NCBI GenBank assembly: GCA_021443825.1
Contig: JABUTE010000136.1
Location: forward strand, 1 to 5,799
DNA length: 5,799 nt
DNA from: Bacillota bacterium
GTDB lineage: Bacteria; Bacillota; Clostridia; Peptostreptococcales; Anaerovoracaceae
Direction: 5' to 3'
The translations under genes were made by a program, and so were the position numbers. Below are positions 1-2,917 of the stretch, in pieces. The notes beneath the pieces were generated by a model. It ran no database searches. It saw only the letters and a list, made by a program, of their open reading frames with translations, and had not been told where the DNA came from. Positions within the stretch are counted from its first letter, which is position 1. The number at the start of each line of letters is the position of its first letter.

Positions 1-158
1 GCCAGCGCCATGACCGTCTGATGGGGCGCAAGAGGAGTATGCAGCGTTTCGTCGCAATCGGGTTTTAATACAAAAGGATCCAGACCGTCTGCCTTCAGCA
101 TTTCGATTCTTCGGGGAGAACCGGAGGCCAGGATCACCGGAAGGTCGTTGATGTTCAT
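1..158 (-). CDS. maf: Maf family nucleotide pyrophosphatase, N-terminal part (3' end outside window)
   Basis: The gene reads leftward and leaves the window after 52 codons. The visible protein begins MNINDLPVILASGSPRRIEM and carries the family signature S-G-S-P-R-R at about residues 12-17, directly after a short hydrophobic strand (VILA). This is the phosphate-binding N-terminus of Maf/YhdE/YceF proteins, which hydrolyse non-canonical or surplus nucleoside triphosphates (dTTP/UTP or modified bases) to monophosphate and PPi in the cytosol. The downstream D-E-T-L-x-x-P and V-M-A-L-A stretches match the place where family members have an E-rich turn and the L-A-x-x-K-A helix. The ATG at 158-156 is chosen because AGGAG lies 9 bases upstream and a near-consensus promoter sits just before it. 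Maf paralogues differ in substrate (YhdE versus YceF type), and the deciding residues lie outside the window. Family assignment is firm; substrate is unknown. Confidence 0.9.
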   Translation of the reverse strand, partial: MNINDLPVILASGSPRRIEMLKADGLDPFVLKPDCDETLHTPLAPHQTVMAL

Positions 159-181
159 AAGTCGTTTCTCCTATCGCTGCT

Positions 182-210
182 ATTATACTTCCAAATTCTG
201 TAAATTGCAA
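182..210 (-). promoter_or_regulatory. Sigma-A type promoter for maf
   Basis: Read leftward, TTGCAA (210-205) is followed by a 17-base spacer and a perfect TATAAT (187-182). Transcription would begin near 175, giving a short leader of about 17 bases that contains the AGGAG ribosome binding site before the maf ATG at 158. The spacing is optimal and the -35 matches TTGACA at four of six positions. Confidence 0.75.
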
Positions 211-234
211 TGAATATATGCAAACGTGTATAAA
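205..234 (+). promoter_or_regulatory. Candidate distal promoter of the minD-like operon, sharing the -35 hexamer with maf
   Basis: The same TTGCAA (205-210) is its own reverse complement. Read rightward, it lies 18 bases before TATAAA (229-234). Transcription would start near 241 and give a leader of about 90 bases before the minD-like ATG. The -10 matches five of six positions. It competes as an explanation with the more proximal candidate at about 294-302. Confidence 0.4.
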
Positions 235-271
235 AAAATACAGAGGAAGAAAGAAAAAAATGAGCAACCAC

Positions 272-283
272 CTTTTCGAAAAG
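272..283. promoter_or_regulatory. Perfect 12-bp palindrome CTTTTCGAAAAG, possible operator
   Basis: The twelve bases are an exact inverted repeat with no central spacer, located between the divergent genes and overlapping the -35 position of the proximal promoter candidate. It is downstream of the distal candidate. Both positions suit a repressor site. The half-sites are A/T runs and no regulator gene is in the window, so a role as an operator is inference. Confidence 0.25.
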
Positions 284-302
284 CCGCTTCTGGTGATAGA
301 AT
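275..302 (+). promoter_or_regulatory. Candidate proximal, extended -10 promoter of the minD-like operon
   Basis: TAGAAT (297-302, five of six matches to TATAAT) is preceded by TG one base upstream (294-295), forming an extended -10 element that can work with a poor -35. The -35 position falls on the TTTCGA/TTCGAA of the palindrome at 272-283 and is weak. A start near 309 would give a leader of about 24 bases containing GAGG (322-325). Confidence 0.35.
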
Positions 303-332
303 ATCTGTGATCAAGTTTTACGAGGTACATTT

Positions 333-1052
333 ATGGGTAATGTTCTACTGCTCGCGTCCGGCAAAGGCGGAAGCGGAAAATCCACCTTCGCTGTCAATCT
401 CGGCTATGCCTTTGCGGCAAAGAAAAAAAGGACGCTTCTATTAGATATGAATATCGGTCTTCGCAATCTGGATATCTATACCGGACTGCAGGATAAGGTC
501 CTGTTCGATCTGGGTGACTATTTCAGCGGCACCTGCAAGCTGGCAAAGGCGTTGGTGCAAAGCGACGACGACGAAAATCTCTATCTTCTTTCCTGCCCCC
601 AGTTCCGGGGCATCGATGGGCTCACCGACCAGCATATCCGCATGCTTTTTTCCAAGCTGCGCGGCAGCTTCGACTGGATCCTCGTCGACGCGCCGGCAGG
701 CATCGGCAGCGACTTCTGCCGCCTGACACCGGTATGCGACAAGGCGCTGGTCGTGCTGACCATGGACTATGTTTCCCTGCGCAATTCCGACACGGTCAAC
801 CGCAGGCTGGAAAGCCTTGGCGTCGAAGAGCGCTATTATGCCATCAACCGGGTCACCCCCCTGTTCTGGGAAAGCAATAAGGTTCCCAGTGCAGATGCGA
901 TCCAGTCGGTCATGAAGACCGATCTGGCCGGAATCGTTCCCGAAGACCCTGCCATCCATGCAGGCAACAATCTGGGAACCCCCGCCTGTCTGGACGAAAA
1001 GAACTACATTCACCAGACCTTTGCCGATATCGCGGCCCGCATCGCTGAATAA
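333..1052 (+). CDS. MinD-like deviant Walker A ATPase lacking a membrane-targeting tail
   Basis: The 239-residue protein belongs to the MinD/ParA class of dimerising P-loop ATPases that position cell structures. The deviant Walker A loop K-G-G-S-G-K-S-T has its signature lysine at 11 and P-loop lysine at 16. Residues 38-47 hold D-M-N-I-G-L-R-N-L-D, nearly the G-L-R-N-L-D of true MinD. The Walker B/switch region is D-A-P-A-G-I at 119-124. V-P-E-D followed by a G-N-N-L-G-T-P stretch near 205 also follows MinD. Bacterial MinD is about 265-270 residues and ends in an amphipathic helix that binds membrane. This protein stops at A-R-I-A-E, just where that linker and helix would begin, so it may stay cytosolic or use a partner. 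No minC or minE is adjacent. The ATG is preceded by GAGG at 322-325, seven bases away. The TSUP permease gene follows after 12 bases, so they are probably cotranscribed. It may not be the cell-division MinD at all. Fold and ATPase class are firm, the cellular role is not. Confidence 0.85.
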   Translation: MGNVLLLASGKGGSGKSTFAVNLGYAFAAKKKRTLLLDMNIGLRNLDIYTGLQDKVLFDLGDYFSGTCKLAKALVQSDDDENLYLLSCPQFRGIDGLTDQHIRMLFSKLRGSFDWILVDAPAGIGSDFCRLTPVCDKALVVLTMDYVSLRNSDTVNRRLESLGVEERYYAINRVTPLFWESNKVPSADAIQSVMKTDLAGIVPEDPAIHAGNNLGTPACLDEKNYIHQTFADIAARIAE

Positions 1053-1064
1053 GCAGGAGGAATT

Positions 1065-1838
1065 ATGATCTTTGGTTTAAGTTTTCTGAAGCTTGCCCTG
1101 CTGGGCGTCGCCATCTTTCTGGCCGGCTTTATCGATTCCATCGCCGGAGGCGGCGGCGTCATCTCCCTTCCCGCCTACCTGCTGACCGGCCTTCCCGCCC
1201 AGACCGCCTTCGCCTGCAACAAGACGTCGGCCTGCATGGGTTCTTCCGTTGCCTGCATCCGCTACATGAGAAGCGGCAAGGTCAACTGGCCGGCCGCGGC
1301 AGCCTCCGCCATCACCGCCATCATCGGCGCAGGCCTGGCGTCGCGCATCGTTCTCGTTCTGGACGCCGGCATCTTTAAAAAGCTGATCGTCTGCGTGCTT
1401 CCCTTCGTTGCCATCTTTCTGATCTTCAAACGGGATTTCGGAAGCGGCGCCGAAAAAGAAGAGACCAGCGTAAAGCGCATCGTGCTCGTCTCGCTTCTCA
1501 TCGGCCTGATCATCGGCTTTTACGACGGTCTCATCGGCCCGGGCACCGGCACCTTCGCCATTCTCGCCTTCAGCCAGTTTCTGAAGATGGACCTGAAAAA
1601 GGCAGGCGGCACGGCCAAGATCTTCAACTGGGCCAGCAACCTGAGCTCCATGGTCAGCTTCCTGTTTGCGGGAAGGATCATCTGGGGTCTTGCCCTCATC
1701 ACCGCAGCCTGCAACATGGCAGGCAACTATGTGGGCGCCGGCATGGCCATCAAAAACGATCCCAAGTTCATCCGCGGCATGCTCTCTGTCGTCTGCACCC
1801 TGCTGCTGCTAAAGCTGGGCTACGACGTATTCGTATAA
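1065..1838 (+). CDS. TSUP (TauE/SafE, DUF81) family membrane permease
   Basis: The 257-residue protein is almost wholly hydrophobic, with about eight transmembrane stretches in two homologous halves, the usual plan and length of the TSUP family. Members export or import sulfur-containing or organic anions (sulfite, sulfoacetate, thiosulfate, others) across the cytoplasmic membrane. The first half carries G-F-I-D-S-I-A-G-G-G-G at 21-31 and then N-K-T-S at 52-55. The second repeats the pattern as G-F-Y-D-G-L-I-G-P-G-T-G at 151-162 and then A-K-I-F-N-W at 184-189. A charged loop near 122-138 (K-R-D ... E-K-E-E) separates the halves. AGGAGG at 1055-1060 lies four bases before the ATG, and the preceding minD-like stop is 12 bases upstream, so the pair forms an operon ended by the hairpin at 1870-1900. 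No sulfur-metabolism gene is nearby, so the substrate cannot be named. Confidence 0.88.
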   Translation: MIFGLSFLKLALLGVAIFLAGFIDSIAGGGGVISLPAYLLTGLPAQTAFACNKTSACMGSSVACIRYMRSGKVNWPAAAASAITAIIGAGLASRIVLVLDAGIFKKLIVCVLPFVAIFLIFKRDFGSGAEKEETSVKRIVLVSLLIGLIIGFYDGLIGPGTGTFAILAFSQFLKMDLKKAGGTAKIFNWASNLSSMVSFLFAGRIIWGLALITAACNMAGNYVGAGMAIKNDPKFIRGMLSVVCTLLLLKLGYDVFV

Positions 1839-1858
1839 CGAGCATCCCATCCATACGG

Positions 1859-1895
1859 CAAAAACAAAGAACTCCGAAGCCAAACGCTTCGGAGT
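1859..1895 (-). terminator. Same hairpin read leftward: terminator of the small zinc-ribbon gene
   Basis: Read on the minus strand, the stem at 1895-1871 is followed by TTCTTTGTTTTT, a slightly interrupted T-tract. The zinc-ribbon gene stops at 1907, about 11 bases before the stem. One hairpin therefore probably ends both convergent transcripts; the leftward T-tract is the weaker of the two. Confidence 0.65.
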
Positions 1896-1900
1896 TTTTT
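1870..1900 (+). terminator. Intrinsic terminator of the minD-like/TSUP operon
   Basis: ACTCCGAAGC (1871-1880), a five-base CAAAC loop and GCTTCGGAGT (1886-1895) make a perfect 10-bp stem, extended by A1870-T1896. A run of six T (1895-1900) follows. It lies about 32 bases after the TSUP stop codon. This is a textbook Rho-independent terminator. Confidence 0.92.
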
Positions 1901-1906
1901 CAAATA

Positions 1907-2152
1907 TCAGGGTTTTCTGCCGCAATAGATGCAACGGTGTTCTTCTGCAGTAGAAATCTTTTTGGATAAGCCGATTTTACCGCAGCGAGGGCATTGCGAT
2001 ACCCCAATTACGGCAAATACATCTATAAAGCAGAGGATTGCCGTTATTATGCGATATACCATTGGTAAATTGAATAAAACACAGACAATACCCAAAACAC
2101 ACATCGTATCATTCAGTATATGCACCAATATCAGTTTTGTTTTCCTTCGCAT
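1907..2152 (-). CDS. Small two-TM membrane protein with C-terminal zinc ribbon, function unknown
   Basis: I do not recognise a named family. The 81-residue product starts with a basic patch (M-R-R-K-T-K), followed by two hydrophobic segments at about 7-27 and 32-52 that should form a membrane hairpin. A short cytosolic tail has C-P-R-C at 54-57 and C-I-Y-C at 74-77, a four-cysteine zinc-ribbon pattern. The frame stays open for 27 more codons upstream, but the ATG at 2152-2150 is preferred. It has AGGAG (2164-2160) seven bases upstream, and the extra upstream codons overlap another frame and have no such site. The gene and its upstream region are visibly poorer in G+C than its neighbours. It converges on the TSUP gene and shares its terminator. 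Small TM-plus-ribbon proteins are common in Bacillota and mostly uncharacterised; a metal-structural or protein-binding role is only a guess. That it is a gene is fairly secure. Confidence 0.7.
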   Translation of the reverse strand: MRRKTKLILVHILNDTMCVLGIVCVLFNLPMVYRIITAILCFIDVFAVIGVSQCPRCGKIGLSKKISTAEEHRCIYCGRKP

Positions 2153-2183
2153 AAAAGATCTCCTTTGGAAGCACAGTAGAGAT

Positions 2184-2393
2184 TTAAAAATCGCCGGGTC
2201 GATAACCGATACTGTTATATTCGTCAAAGGCACGATTCATAACGCGTAAATTAGAATTATATTTGGTCGAGGAAGGTCCATATGAGCTTATCAGTGTAAA
2301 ATCTCCGAATGTGATCATCGTATCAGGTCGAATGGGATTCTCATCCGCGAAATCCGAAGCATATGCAACGGGAGCGACAATATGAAACAGGTT
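2184..2393 (-). pseudogene. Possible 3' remnant of a decayed gene
   Basis: Read leftward from just after a TGA at 2396-2394, the frame stays open for 69 codons to a TAA at 2186-2184. The translation is plausible protein rather than noise: it passes through P-V-A-Y-A-S-D-F, then F-G-D-F-T-L, S-S-T-K-Y-N-S-N-L and ends F-D-E-Y-N-S-I-G-Y-R-P-G-D-F. The only reasonable start is an ATG at 2318-2316, giving 44 residues, and no ribosome binding site precedes it. That suggests the tail end of a gene whose 5' part has been lost or frameshifted. No family was recognised. It is AT-rich like the zinc-ribbon gene and ends about 31 bases before that gene's ATG, so the two may have arrived together. The alternative is a chance open frame in AT-rich spacer. 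Otherwise I see nothing in 2153-2433 except the weak promoter candidate. Confidence 0.35.
2199..2227 (-). promoter_or_regulatory. Weak candidate promoter for the zinc-ribbon gene
   Basis: Read leftward, TTGACG (2227-2222, five of six matches to TTGACA) lies 17 bases before TATCGA (2204-2199, only the first three positions match). Transcription would start near 2192, about 40 bases before the ATG at 2152. The -35 and the spacing are good and the -10 is poor. It is the best candidate found close to the gene. Confidence 0.25.
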
Positions 2394-2433
2394 TCAACGG
2401 TAATTTCCTTTAAAAGAACTTTTGTACAGCCTT

Positions 2434-2913
2434 TTAAAACCTATGGATCTCGCAGCCCTGCTCTGAAAGCAGGCGGAGCAGATCGGCAGCATTCATACAG
2501 ATCGTTGCCGTATTGTCGTTGGGATGAAGACGGATGAAGCCTTCTTCAAACCGGGAATCGATAAAAAAACGGATCGACCGGGCATCCCCGTTCAGCAGGC
2601 TGAGGGGAGACACCGCCCCGCTGATCACGCCCAGTTTTTCCGAAAGCTCCTGCTCCGAGGCCATGCGCAGATGGCGGTAGCCCCAGGGGGCGCCGATGGC
2701 CTTCAGATCGATGCGGCCATTGCCCCTGACGGAGATGAGGAAATAGTCTCTTCGCTTATCGTCGCTGGCAAATACGTTTTTTGCAAGCTCCTCGAAGTAG
2801 GGCAGCATTGCCTGCTCTTCGTCGGCCATGGTCACAAGGGGCGGATGCTCATAATATTCAAAGGAGAGCCCCTGTGCCTTCAGAAGCTCGCAGATCTCTT
2901 TTTTATAATACAT
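2434..2913 (-). CDS. ProX/YbaK-type trans-editing aminoacyl-tRNA deacylase
   Basis: The 159-residue protein is a single YbaK/ProRS-INS domain over its whole length, the size of free-standing prolyl-tRNA editing enzymes (ProXp-ala, PrdX). These hydrolyse alanine (or another small amino acid) wrongly attached to tRNA(Pro) by prolyl-tRNA synthetase in the cytosol. Visible hallmarks are K-N at 45-46 with D-D-K at 51-53, then R-I-D-L-K-A at 67-72, G-A-V-S-P-L-S-L-L-N at 99-108, and H-P-N-D-N-T-A-T at 130-137. K45, N46 and H130 coincide with residues known to matter in ProXp-ala. I recall this numbering from the literature and did not check it. The ATG at 2913-2911 lies four bases after the stop of the large upstream gene and has no clear Shine-Dalgarno sequence, so translational coupling is likely. 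No clear terminator follows the TAA at 2436-2434. Specificity for Ala versus Cys cannot be fixed by eye, though the motifs favour the ProX group. Confidence 0.85.
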   Translation of the reverse strand: MYYKKEICELLKAQGLSFEYYEHPPLVTMADEEQAMLPYFEELAKNVFASDDKRRDYFLISVRGNGRIDLKAIGAPWGYRHLRMASEQELSEKLGVISGAVSPLSLLNGDARSIRFFIDSRFEEGFIRLHPNDNTATICMNAADLLRLLSEQGCEIHRF

Positions 2914-2917
2914 ATGC

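Noticed and set aside
260..310. A 16-codon open frame (ATG at 260, TGA at 308-310) in the leader of the minD-like gene.
   Set aside because: GAGGA is about 12 bases upstream, too far for a good site. The frame overlaps the palindrome and the extended -10 candidate, and the peptide has no attenuator-type codon run. Likely chance.
441..1013. A 190-codon leftward open frame inside the minD-like gene.
   Set aside because: It is antisense to an unmistakable ATPase. The protein is low-complexity-like and has no ribosome binding site; it is a shadow of GC-rich codons.
2153..2233. A 27-codon N-terminal extension of the zinc-ribbon gene starting at 2233.
   Set aside because: The internal ATG at 2152 has AGGAG at ideal distance. 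The extension has none, runs over the stop of another protein-like frame, and adds no signal peptide.
1929..2249. A 106-codon rightward open frame opposite the zinc-ribbon gene.
   Set aside because: It is antisense to a gene with a ribosome binding site, TM segments and paired cysteines, and has no Shine-Dalgarno of its own.
2256..2261. A perfect TATAAT on the minus strand as a promoter for the zinc-ribbon gene.
   Set aside because: No acceptable -35 lies 15-19 bases upstream and there is no TG extension. The hexamer also falls inside the remnant reading frame as Tyr-Asn codons.
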